Of a stretch of DNA of 64,000 bases, positions 1 through 10,585 are shown piece by piece. How positions within the stretch are numbered: the first letter of the stretch is position 1; every line of letters begins with the position of its first letter. Position numbers and translations under genes: made by a program. Under the pieces are notes generated by a model. It ran no database searches, had not been told where the DNA came from, and saw nothing but the letters and a program-made list of their open reading frames with translations. The stretch spans positions 5,642,001 to 5,706,000 of the forward strand of contig NC_135002.1 of the NCBI RefSeq assembly GCF_051020985.1, written 5' to 3'. Origin of the DNA: Nomia melanderi. Its lineage: Eukaryota; Arthropoda; Insecta; Hymenoptera; Halictidae.

Positions 1-720
1 ACATATACCAAAAGTAATGATACATAAGTACATCATTGGTAACTGCAGATGCGAGTATAATGAGGATTGAACGCGATCTTGTACCTTTCACTTTCGCTTC
101 TCTTGATTGCCCGCTAATTTTTACGTACACTGGAAGCAAGGGTGCATGATTACGTCATTAGGGACTGCAGATATAACAATAAAGAGACTGAGATGCGGTT
201 ATGATTTCTTTCGCGTTCTTTCTCTTGATTGTCAGCTGGATGTTTGACGTAACGAGACCAGCGATGTCTTATTGCATCACTTGGATCCGCAGATATGATT
301 ATAAAGGGAGTATGACGCGATTTCTTTCACTTGTCCTTTTCTTAATTGTCACTTGGATTCTATGTTCGATGTAAACAGCGATGGAAAATTAAATTACTGA
401 GGACTGTAAACGCGATTATAGAAAGTAAGGAACACGATTTCAAGAGTGTTGTTGCTGTCTTGCAACTTGTTTGCCAGCTACTCATTAAATGCGCTGAAAC
501 CTAGTAGAGGACGTGGGACGCAACTGTAAGATCCTCTTAGCTCGCTTTCCACATAATCGCCAAGCTAGTCCTTAAGCACACTGAAATTATCACCGCCCGA
601 GAGTGTCTAAGCCTAAGCGAATGCAAAGAGAGAGGGACGCGATTCTGAGATCCTGCCCGCTTTCTTTGCGCTCGATTGCCAGTCAGCATTTAGATAACGC
701 GGGAACCGCGATGAAACGAT
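1..720. repeat. Eroded ~118 bp tandem array, about six units
   Basis: Six consecutive blocks start near 45, 167, 289, 406, 520 and 619, so spacing is 122, 122, 117, 114 and 99 bp. Each block opens with a GCAGAT or GCAA/GTAA-like start, then a GATTATAAAG-type stretch, an ACGCGATT..TTTC stretch, a CTTGATTGCCAGCT-type stretch and a final ATTACGTCATTAGGGACT-type stretch. The first three blocks are the most alike and the last three are strongly diverged. Bases 1-44 look like the tail of an earlier unit, so the array probably continues left of the window. It looks like an old satellite or minisatellite; no coding frame is visible. Confidence 0.65.
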
Positions 721-1837
721 AAAGAGGCGATAAAGTGGGTTTACAGAAACGGAGATAGAGATTGTTCTTAGAAGTGATATAATTGTTTATACACACAACA
801 CGCATAAAAACGTAACGAGCAACATTCTCGGAAAGCGATGACTTGAATTTCTTCTTCTCAGTCCTTCGCTCAGTTTTTCCTTTTGAGGTTGCAAAGTGAT
901 TCGCCTCTCTTCTTCTTGCACGCGTTCAATTACATTTGCAATCGTAAACAACATTTACTGCTTGTTTACTTGGAACGTTTGCGTTTATAATCGGGATTTT
1001 TCTGCTTTGTCTCCTCAATCTTATTATGCGCGATGGCAAGAGAATAATTTACCTTAACGCCGGCGACGTTCGCGGAAACGACTCGTCGAGCACCTTTCGC
1101 AAATTCAGCGACGCGCGGAACCGTGAGAAAGTTCGCGGATGACACGACGATGACGTACAATAACACTCGAGGCAGGAATACGCGGTTGAAACGCGACGAA
1201 CAGATGAACGTGTAGTCGAGTCGCGCCGCCGCGGACCTTGTTCGCTCGCGGTACGCAACAGTGAAACGAAGGGAAAGTGGCGTAAAGGTGCAGATACATC
1301 AGCAAGTCATTTGCGACGTTTTTTGCTGATACCGGCCATTCATGATGCGTGTAAAATGGAGGCGTGTAAGAACCTGAAAGTGTCGGGTTTCTCAAAAGAA
1401 TCCGATTTGAGTCGAATAAAAACGGGTAACGACAGATCAAATAGAATATAATAAAATATTATTTAGTTCCTGTATAATCAGAAATTTCAGTTCTGTTCTT
1501 GATAGCAATAAAATCAAATAGTACAGTGGTGTAGACACTTCCGCGAGTCGTTATAAAGAAAGTGTTACAAATTATTTATTTGCTAAGTAATCTGCATTTT
1601 GAGAAACTCCTGAACCAGATACGCGCTTCCATCGTTCGTAACTCGTTTCTCCGAACGTTCTCACGAAAGCTCGCGAAAATCGAACGCCGTACGCGGAATT
1701 TTTCTTCCCCGAGAAAAGAGAACATCTCGACCGCATCTCGATTCGATCTCTGATACCGCGTCGAACGTTCCCCGAATTCTGCGGATTCCTGAAGTAACGG
1801 AATCTCCGAATATTCCTCGACGTGACAAGATAAGAGG
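721..1837. other. Unassigned non-coding stretch
   Basis: Mixed-composition DNA. The GC-richer part (about 1040-1260) has short open frames on both strands in overlapping registers, as expected by chance. I see no splice-bounded exon, RNA gene or mobile-element ends here. Confidence 0.5.
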
Positions 1838-2310
1838 GTTTGAAGCTAGGCTCGAGAGAAAGTAAATTACTTGACGCGTGTTTGGTTAGGATAATATGGG
1901 AACTTCGACGCGAGGAGATATATCCAGCGTTTATGAAAATTAAAACGCTGCCCTATAGTGTGGTGATGCTACGAAAAAGAGGATAACAGGTTGGTCGCAG
2001 ATTTTGAGGTATTATAAGTTTCAAATTTGATTGTAACATATTTGAACTTTCAGCTCTAATTGCGATATATTTGAATGTTGAACTTCAATTGTCATATATT
2101 TAAACTCATAACTGTCGCAACAGGAAGACTCGCTGTGCTATGATTTCACCAGCGGAACGAACTCACGAAAAGCATCGAATTTTCGAAAATTTTTCGAAGC
2201 CAAACAGATGAGGAAAAGGTTCGAAGCTAGATTCAGGGGAAGATGAATTATTCGACGCGTGTTTGGTTAGGACGGCGATATGGCAGCCCCGAAGCAACGA
2301 GACATATCCC
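1838..2310 (+). repeat. Diverged direct duplication, ~381 bp apart
   Basis: A block of about 95 bp at 1838-1926 recurs at 2217-2310 in the same orientation. The shared core GACGCGTGTTTGGTTAGGA is identical at 1873-1891 and 2254-2272. On both sides of it the copies share GGTT(T/C)GAAGCTAG and GAGATATATCC/GAGACATATCC. Overall identity looks roughly 70%, so this is an old segmental duplication or a tandem unit with a ~380 bp period. A weaker third similarity lies near 2853-2885, matching 1783-1815. Confidence 0.55.
2001..2116 (+). repeat. 29 bp tandem repeat, four units
   Basis: Units begin at 2001, 2030, 2059 and 2088, giving an exact 29 bp period. The consensus is ATTGTNANATATTTGAACTT followed by a variable AT-rich tail. 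The last three units are clearly alike and the first is diverged. The array lies between the two copies of the larger 1838/2217 duplication. Confidence 0.65.
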
Positions 2311-4897
2311 GCACCGGCGCAAATATTTGACGGGCACCGCGTTTATTTTTCTACCGATACACTTCCTTGTTTGCGCGCGTGTGCTCGCTCGTCGGGGAGT
2401 CACCGTTCCGGACGCGCACCGTTACTCGGGTCGAAACGGTCGACGGATGCGTCACGGATAATCGCTGACGGACAGGACTCGCGCGAAATCGCGGCGCCGG
2501 GCAGGCCGATCGCTGCGAGGATATTCGACAAACAGATACCGATCTGGCCTCGGCTTTGCAACGTCTCCTCGGAGGAAATTGCGCTGCCGCGATCAGTCCG
2601 ATGCGGTCTTCCATTATCCGTTTAGCGGGGAATTGCGCCGGAGAAAAATTCCTTGCGGATGGAACTGTCGAGCGAGCTTTGCACTGAACAGTTCTTATTG
2701 TCAACAGGATACTATGCGACGGTACATCCTTTGTCTTATAATACCGAGCTCCTGTTTCTTTAGTAATTCATTCGAAGCCTTTAGGAGACGCTAAGTTTCC
2801 TAGATGATGTAATCAGTTTTGTATTGAGAGGAGGTGACAATCTATTTGGAACTTCGGAAGTAACTGGATCTTCAGTATTTGGATCATTTGGGAGACGTTT
2901 AAATACGCAAAGTGGAGCACCGGCGAGTTACGAACATAAATCAGCTAGACGTGTAGTAATTGGAAGCAAATTGTACGTCGCGTTTGATTAGAAATGTGAC
3001 AAGGATTGAGAGCGATGGAACAGAGGATTTTGCTTGGAGTTATCGGAAATCAAAAATATCCCTGAATTATGGCAACCCGCCGAATGGCAGTCCGGGCGAG
3101 TTAGATCCACAGGCGCGTGAACCGAGTGATTTATCGCTCGACGAACGGACAATTTATTTCGAAAATGATTTTTGCGATTCGGAGTAGCATTTAGGAGACA
3201 CGCGAACATGCGCGGAATACGGCAAGTTATTTATCTTACATTGCAGTTGTATTTTCACGGGTTATTCCACGATTTATTCTAATTTGGATTATGTAATAAA
3301 TCGTTATCTTCCCGTGAAACGACTATGCCAGCGCGGAATTTATTTTTTCGCCTGTTAACACCCGATTTATTGGTTTCCGGATTGAAGAGGGTTTTCCAGT
3401 TTTTAACATACATTTGTTTTTCGAAGTCTCCGATACGCGCGCCGCGTTTGTTTGGTTGACGATCGCGAGCGCATGTTACACGGTTCGCTGCAATAAAACG
3501 GGCAAAAAGAGAATTCCCTCTCCGATGGAATCTGTTGCACAGTGTTTCGAAGCGTTTCGAACGTGAACGCGGAACAACACCGATCGCCGAGGAGAATTAC
3601 CTTCGTTTGGTGAACTTTTAATGACGATATTCTCCACTGAAGCGGTGCACTTCCCTTGCACGCCAGAGCGAATCGATGGATATTATTTTCTACGTTCGTC
3701 CATCGAATGATTTGTATTTCCTTCCGTTTCCATCGCGATACATTATGCGGAAGTAATACAAACGAAACCGCTCGCGAGTACCGCGAAAATCCAATTTTTC
3801 GAAGAATATTCACGCCGAAGTTAACGCTGTACTCCTTTAATTAGGATATCTATAACGAAGATAAATATATATCTGACCCGGAAAACTTTATATCTTTAAT
3901 TGGGGCAGATTGATCGAGTGTTCCGTGAAATGTTACACAAAGCGCAGCAGTTATCTGAAAATATTATCCACGAGTAGTAGTTACAAGTAGTCGCTAGTCT
4001 TCTAATTGCTAATTCATCGAGCTATATCATTTAATCAAATTTTCTTACATTCCACTAAATCCTCCTACTCCATAATTTCACCGTCGTCTCTCATTAAAAA
4101 GCGAACCAAGAAATCAATCTAACTCCATCAAATTCTTCATTGACCCAAACCACGCACCATCAATGCCCAACAAACCAAGAGAATGCTCTTTAAAACCCGC
4201 AATCCGTTGTTTCGCGTGAAAATCACGTCTCCGGAGGAATTGCAAAGCAACGAAAAGGAATGGGCTGATTTTAAAGGGCGGCGCGCGCTCGTGTTCGCTG
4301 CGCAACCCGAAGGGGAAGGAACCACGGTCGTTGGCGAGGGTAAACGGCGTTCGTTTAGCCTCCAATGGGACCATTGAAATTCCGCCTCGGTCGGCTACCA
4401 AGAAGAAGCCACTCGCGCGATCGTCTCGGGAGACTGGCGGAAGCTTTCGGTCCGCGGGTATCTTTCTCACGGGGGGCGTATGGGGTGGGCAGATTTTCGT
4501 TGGCCGGCATCTCGCCTCTTAATTCGAAATGGCCCTCGATATTTACATACCGCCGTGCAACGTGTACTTCCCGGGGCGCAATTTGCATCCGGGGAACGGT
4601 TTCGCCGTAACGGAAGAGCGGAGCTTCTTCGATAATGCGGTTCCGCCACCGTCGACCCATCGAGAGGTTGCGTTACGCGCCTATATATTTACTCCTCTTC
4701 ACGAGAAGAGTCCCGGGACGACGCAAGGATAAGAGGTGTCTCGAGGGATTTTGTTCAGAATTTTGATTGGTTATGCGTGACCGTATTTACAAACAGCGAA
4801 TTAGTATCGAAACTTAGATGAGAAAAGATGAGAACTAATCATCTCGTGCAACGCGGAGTACTTACAGACCTCTCACGTTAACTCCATCAGCCATAGA
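2311..4897. other. Unassigned non-coding stretch
   Basis: GC-rich segments (about 2310-2660 and 4200-4700) alternate with AT-rich DNA. Open frames here are short and overlap on both strands. No conserved protein motif, RNA gene or repeat boundary was recognised. Confidence 0.5.
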
Positions 4898-5092
4898 TTA
4901 ATTCTTTGCAGACGAAGATTCTTTGAAATGTAAACCTTCAGCGGTTGAAGTTAATTTATATATCAATTGCTCAAGTAATAGAAGAATAGGTAATTGATCT
5001 GTTGCTGTTTGGGCAATTAAATCATTTGTTTGCGACTTAGTCCTCCAAATATGAAAATTTGATCTTACCGATATTCGTTCGCAAAGGGTTAA
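4898..5092 (+). mobile_element. TTAA-bounded MITE, family A copy A3
   Basis: The element begins TTAATTCTTTGCAGACGAAG and ends TTCGTTCGCAAAGGGTTAA, so the ends are inverted copies of one another with a few changes. Its interior matches the copy at 58425-58637 (TCAAGTAATAG, ATTAAATCATTTGTTTGCGACTTAGT, CCAAATATGAAAATTTGAT) in the same orientation. At 195 bp it has no coding capacity. TTAA target duplications with CCC ends fit a non-autonomous piggyBac-type element; that superfamily call is inference. Confidence 0.75.
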
Positions 5093-7837
5093 AAGTGCAC
5101 AGTGGCAAGAGGATTCTTTTAGTCAGAACCTCGGTGGGCGCCAATAATGAGCATGCGTCGAAAGTCGAGGCAACTCTAGCGTTGCGAGTGGAAAAGTCTC
5201 CTTACCCCTGTTCACTTTTAAACCTACGGTCGATGGAACTAACGTGAGAGGCGTATAGTACTTATCTGTCCCTCGCGAGTTCTTTCGACGTCGTTTCGAT
5301 TCACCATTGTGAAGTTACGTTGATTGGTTTATATATATTTCAAGCGGAAACGACTTTTATTCTCCTCGAAGAGTTATTCGAACTAATGCTTGTTAAGGTA
5401 GGGAACCAAATGGAAGCAGTAGGCGTAAACATTTACGATTTCTAAAAGAGAACGAAGTACGAAGACAGTTGGAAGAGTTGCGAGTCTGGCCTGTAAAAAA
5501 AATGGTAACGCTCGGAATATTATTGGCGTATGATAAGGCAGTAATATAAACGCACTCGAACATCACTGGATGAAGTGCAATGAAATTGGCAGCCGTATTG
5601 AAAAACCCAATAAATTCCAGACTAGAAGCATACTTTTATTGTTAGGCAGGGAATTCTTCAAGTCGCCCTCGTAAAAAACGTGAATTCCCTTTCGTAAATC
5701 GTGAATACTCGATACGATCTGAAATTTTTGAGCGACGATGTATACCTATGGACGAGCAGGAACGCAGGTGCAATCGTAAGGGGGACACGTGCAACTGCAC
5801 GCCGGTCGGGCCACTTTCTTCCTTATATACGCAATAAATTTCCATCCCGGTCGGGTCCCGCGATGCCTTTCTCCCCTTTTATTCTGATCCATTCCGCCCT
5901 TCCTGTGCACAGCTCTTCCGCGACGCGACCCGGTTTCCCTCTTCCCTCGTTACACAGCCACCCCCCGAACCGCAGGGCAAAATTCCATCCGTCGGGAAGG
6001 AAACAAGACGCTCTGACGCGCGGAAAAATTGGCCTTCTCGGGTTCTTGAAAGCTGCCGCTCCTGATGCTTCTCAAAAATCCGATGTTTCGAGCGATCCCG
6101 AAATTCCTCTTGCTCGACTGAATGTTACTTCAACGGGGATTTCGTTGATTTTTATCTGGTTCTTTGCCTTTACTCGATGTAAGCTTCCTGAACTGAATTT
6201 GATTTCGACCGTTCCGCGGTACTTTATGCGAGTTATGTCGTTTGGGTGGAAGATTTTTGGAGAATAAATTTTAACTGTTGGAGAATGAGTGTTGTTAGAT
6301 TGTCCACATTAGGTTTTGGTATTTAGTAATGGAAATTGCAACTAATTTTATTGTGTAAAGAATTAATGACTTGTGTGTTCTATTGTTTTTGTCAAAGAAT
6401 GTTTAGTTGTTCGGTGTGTAATTCAATTTTCTCTGAAAAGGATTAATACTTGAAGAGATCTTGGTTCGTAAAGGGTTAACCGGCACTTTCGACTCTCGTC
6501 GGTCGAATCCGACGGCTTGTTCAATACGGAAACCGGAAATTTATTTTTACCTGTTCACTCGGGGAACAGGGTTGAACTTGACCGACCAATGTTTGCTGTG
6601 CCAATAAGTGACGATGATGGAGCGTATTTTTTCGACGGTTTTATGCGTTTTCGGTTGAGCACTCGAGTGTCTTCCGGACGGTTTGCTTTCGGCCAGCATG
6701 GGGGACTGTTTGGAAAAGAGAATTAACCGCTTAAGTTTTGCTTTACGATTTGTTTTAAGGTAAACTTGCCTTTTCGGTCGAGTTTCGTTTGCGTTTGACT
6801 TCGCCGAGTCCGTGTGCGTGAAATTCTAGAGAAAATCGAGGAACACGAGCATTTGGTCAACCCATTTTTGAGGTACAATGACTATTTTACGTCTGATTCG
6901 ACGAATTTTCAAAGTGATTTGTAAAGTTGAGATTGGCATTGAGACGACACGCGTGTAATGCTGGTAATTTCATCTCAAGGATGAAGGGAGAGTTGATTGT
7001 TGATTTGATTAAGTAATAAGCTGGGATTTGATGAGGAATAATGGGCCATTCATCAAGTTAATGTATCCGAAACTAATTTTTCGTTTCTTCGCTCATTCGT
7101 GCAAAGGAAACGCGCTCCACTGATAAAAAAGCCCATTAACCTTTATTTACTTCGATATATCCTGACTCGATGCGTTTACGGTGAAAAAGTAATTCGATTC
7201 ACCGGCCAACAAGTTTACCATCGATGACGTACGAAACATTAAGAACCACTCTTACGAGCAAGTGATCATTTAGCTTGTTATAGTGTAATGAAAACGTCAT
7301 TATTATTGCTGGTACTTCTTGCCTTATCATAAACGAGTCGTATAAAATTCATGCGAATGTAGTCATCACAGGAATCTTCTTATACGTTAGTATCGTTATC
7401 GGTATCATTCTCCTTTATTACTCCGTTAAGTACAATTATTACAGTCCTCTTGATTACCGTCATAATTTAATTTAACTTTTTAGTCATCGATTGTAACATA
7501 ATCCTCCAACGATCGAAGCTCGAATAGAAATTAATCAGATAAAATACGGTACACAGTTTGCGTTCGATAATTTCACGGGTGATTCAGCTTGGAAAAAATC
7601 TATGATTATACCGGACGATCGTAATAAAGCTGTTAAACACAGTGTTCCATTCTCGATGATGTTTGCCACTGAGTCCGAACATTCCGATAATAAAACTAAT
7701 CGAATGCTTGATAAGTGGAATTATTATAAATGAGGATTGATCAAAGATTGATTAACTATGTTCCTACTTGTAAAGCTCTATAACTTCGAAATCGAAGTGC
7801 GAAGAAATTTCTTATCTCGTACTGATTTCTTCTATTC
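5093..7837. other. Unassigned non-coding stretch
   Basis: The GC-rich segment around 5800-6060 is followed by AT-rich DNA. The 188-residue open frame at 5701-6267 is low-complexity Ser/Pro/Arg sequence with no recognisable domain, and I take it as chance. The end at 6440-6479 (TTCGTAAAGGGTTAA) resembles one terminus of a family A element whose other end I cannot find. Confidence 0.45.
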
Positions 7838-7980
7838 TTGACACTTTGACTGGCACTTAAACCCTCATCAAAATTCTCATCTAATATTCAGTCGGTTCGA
7901 TACGTTTGTAAGAAATTACATATTTAAGTTTATGCAAAAAATCGATTCGAATTCGGTTGACGTGGCAGTCAAAGTGTTAA
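7838..7980. mobile_element. TTAA-type MITE, family F
   Basis: A 143 bp segment begins TTGACACTTTGACTGGCAC and ends GTGGCAGTCAAAGTGTTAA. The ends form an inverted repeat of about 18 bp, with TTAA intact at the right and TTGA at the left. The interior is AT-rich and non-coding. The CAC start next to TTAA is shared with families B, H, I and J. Confidence 0.7.
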
Positions 7981-8594
7981 AGCAACGTCAGTTTCATAGA
8001 CCATCAATTCTTAATTATTCCCAGTCGAAGAGCTAATTGATAGGTTTCCGGCGAATAAAGTGTTCAGGCGACTTGCTAACTTATCGAAATCAAAGCAATC
8101 GACTTTTCCGAAGACTCGACCTCGACTTCCTTCCCCGAATCTTTAGGATCAATTTTATCGACCGACGTTCCATCGAATGATCGCTCGATGGCGATGCAAC
8201 CGGTCGTCGCGTCGGCTATGCCATATCGAGATATGCGCGTTACGCATGCGAACACGAATACTATAAATAGTCGCGTTGCATACCGGCGAACGCGAATCGA
8301 CGCTAATGACGCGCGCCGGGCTGCTCTCGCGGCCGCGTCCGTCGCCGGACACGATCGATCGGCCGTGATCGATTTGTCGGTTACCCGCGATCTAGCGTGC
8401 AAACGAACGTCCAACGATTACACGAGATTCTTCTTCTGTAGCTGCCCCATTTTCTCGGTTTCATTTCATTTAATGTATTCATTTATTTAAATGTAAAACA
8501 TTGATCTGTACACTATACACATAATTTATCACTGGACTTACAGCACCCGTTAATTTGCATTGCTCTGACTTTGAAGCAACGATTTTCACGATTT
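7981..8594. other. Unassigned non-coding stretch
   Basis: The GC-rich stretch at 8080-8420 has open frames on both strands without recognisable motifs. No gene or repeat is supported. Confidence 0.45.
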
Positions 8595-8665
8595 ATATGG
8601 ACGAACAGGTAGTTTTCTGGGAATAGATTGAAGTATTGAATAAATGTCCATAAATCTAGTGTTAA
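8595..8665 (-). mobile_element. Partial family B MITE
   Basis: The right end reads CATAAATCTAGTGTTAA, preceded by CTGGGAATAGATTGAAGTATTGAATAAATG in two adjoining pieces. This parallels the reverse complement of the left part of the copy at 31954-32176 (CGGGAACAATGGAATAAACTGTACAATAAATG, also in two pieces). Only about 70 bp is recognisable and the other terminus was not found, so the copy is truncated or strongly diverged. Confidence 0.5.
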
Positions 8666-10250
8666 TGTATTAGATAAATATTCATTATTTATTGAAATTC
8701 AATTGAATTCTCAGCCTTGGATTATGACGAGGAACATCGCGAACAATGAACGAAAAGTTGATTAACATATTGTTGACTGGGTATTTCGAATGCATTTACA
8801 TCAGTGTCTGTTATTAGGTTGAATAGAAAGTTACGTTGAGTTCTTTAGTTCTTAGTTTGAAAATAAATCGAATAAAATTACATTGATCGCCATTAAGTGT
8901 TGAATTTGTCTCCTTGAACGTCGGCAATCGACATGGAAATACCTTCCTGTTATTCGTGTTTGCAGAAAATATACAAATGGAATAAAAAGTCAATTAACAC
9001 ATTCGTGTCCTCGGGAATCTATTTATCGTTTTTGCCACTCTGAAATTCAATCGCATAAGTTTCGAACACACCAACGAGTGACAGCACCCAGGTACCATTC
9101 CTCGGATTAGCGATGATCTAGACCGCATTACATCTGGCTCAATATTCGGAACACAGTCGCGAGCAGATATAGAAAGCCACAATGCCGTAACACGGTGTGT
9201 TAACCGAAATAAACTCACGTTTGTCAGAACCCGGAGAGTTTAACAGGAACAGTGGAGGATACGTAACGGTAGAACTCGCCGAGCGATCTGTGTATTCATT
9301 CATTAACGGGCAATCTAGTTTCTGTATCCGGCCATTCGGTGTCCGGCGAAGGACAACGCGGAAAAACGAATTCGTACGTACGGTACACATGTTTCCCCGA
9401 TGATAACGGTTCCATTAACCGATTAATACCCGATACCTTCCGCCAGCGGCGCTTTTATCCCAGAATTTTGTCCAGGAACGTTCGCAAATTCCGCAAACCA
9501 ATTGAAACAAAAGTGCCATCGGATGAAAGCGACGCGAGAGCTCGCCGTTTTTGCACGGTTACGATCCCCGGCGCATTCGTGCGCTCGCATCGCGCACGAA
9601 ATCCCGGGGCACTCCGGCTGAAACGGAAGAAATAACTCCGCGTTTGGTTCTCGGGTGGTGGAAAATTAGCGTGCCGCGAGGCGAATTTGCATACAACATC
9701 CGCAGTCTAATCTCGGGCGGGCATTAAACGCGTCCGCGTCACGAAACGGTCTCGACGCTCCGTTGTGTACCATGTCATTGACATCTAGCCGCGAACCCAG
9801 GGTTTCGTGGCTCGGCAAAACGCGCCTAAGTCATCGGCCGCGGAAGTGTGAACGACACGGTGTGTGTATATACACGATTCCGTCCGCGAAAACTCGTAAA
9901 ACCGCCCGGCCGGCAACGCGTCCATGGACTTTTTCGCGCGAGTCATCCTTTGTTCCGTGCACACCGGCCGTTGTTTCCGCGTCGCCTCTTCCACGAACAC
10001 GTAAATGTCCTCCGGGCTAATGATTACCGTTAACTCTGCTTTATAAAGCCTCTAACGTGGCGCGCTTAACGTTGGTAATTAATTTCACAGCTTCGCTGTT
10101 TGTTTGCCGACGTGTATACCTACATACGTCACGGAAATACTTGCGTGAATGTTAAGCAAATTTAGTGTCCCCCCGGTTAATGAAATGTAACATTTGCCCG
10201 GTTAATATTTGTTCCGTGCCGAGTGAATTTCGCGGATTATCTGAATTGTT
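8666..10250. other. Unassigned stretch with GC-rich segment
   Basis: AT-rich DNA to about 9330, then a CpG-dense segment to about 10020. The overlapping frames in the latter are Arg-rich on every strand and show no domain. No RNA gene or mobile-element boundary was recognised. Confidence 0.45.
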
Positions 10251-10585
10251 ACTTCAGAATGTCAGTAGCCAGAATTGATAGTGCTATATAAACTTTCCCG
10301 AGCGAGGCACTGAAAATTGCCAGTACCTAATCTCACTCGGCTAGATGAAGTTTCTAGCTTAACACTCGCAATCTTCGCTCAAATTGTCAGCAATTAGCTA
10401 CGCTGCTATATCAGGTTACTTAAAATTGCAGGTAACTAGACTCTGGTACACAATGCTAGCGCGAGGTGCTCAAAATTGCCAATGATTGCCACCGTATGCA
10501 GATGCGAGAAATCGGCAGTAATTAATAGGAATTCTACAAAATTCAATTCTACAATTCTAGATATTCAAAATCGCTGGTTACTAAT
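10250..10585 (+). repeat. Clustered AAAATTGCCAGTAACT-like motif
   Basis: Seven variants of AAAATTGCCAGTA(A/C)CT occur in one orientation near 10257, 10313, 10380, 10422, 10472, 10509 and 10567. Several are preceded by a GAGG(C/T)(A/G)CT or TTCGCTC stretch and followed by a CTAG(A/C)-rich stretch. Spacing is irregular (56, 67, 42, 50, 37, 58 bp). It reads as an eroded minisatellite of about 50 bp. A cluster of binding sites for one protein is an alternative the sequence cannot exclude. Confidence 0.55.

Noticed and set aside
6440..6479. Possible family A element ending TTCGTAAAGGGTTAA
   Set aside because: Only one terminus is recognisable; no matching start or interior similarity could be traced.
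6500..6530. GGTCGAATCCGACGG, resembling a tRNA T-arm
   Set aside because: No A-box or cloverleaf can be formed upstream at tRNA spacing.
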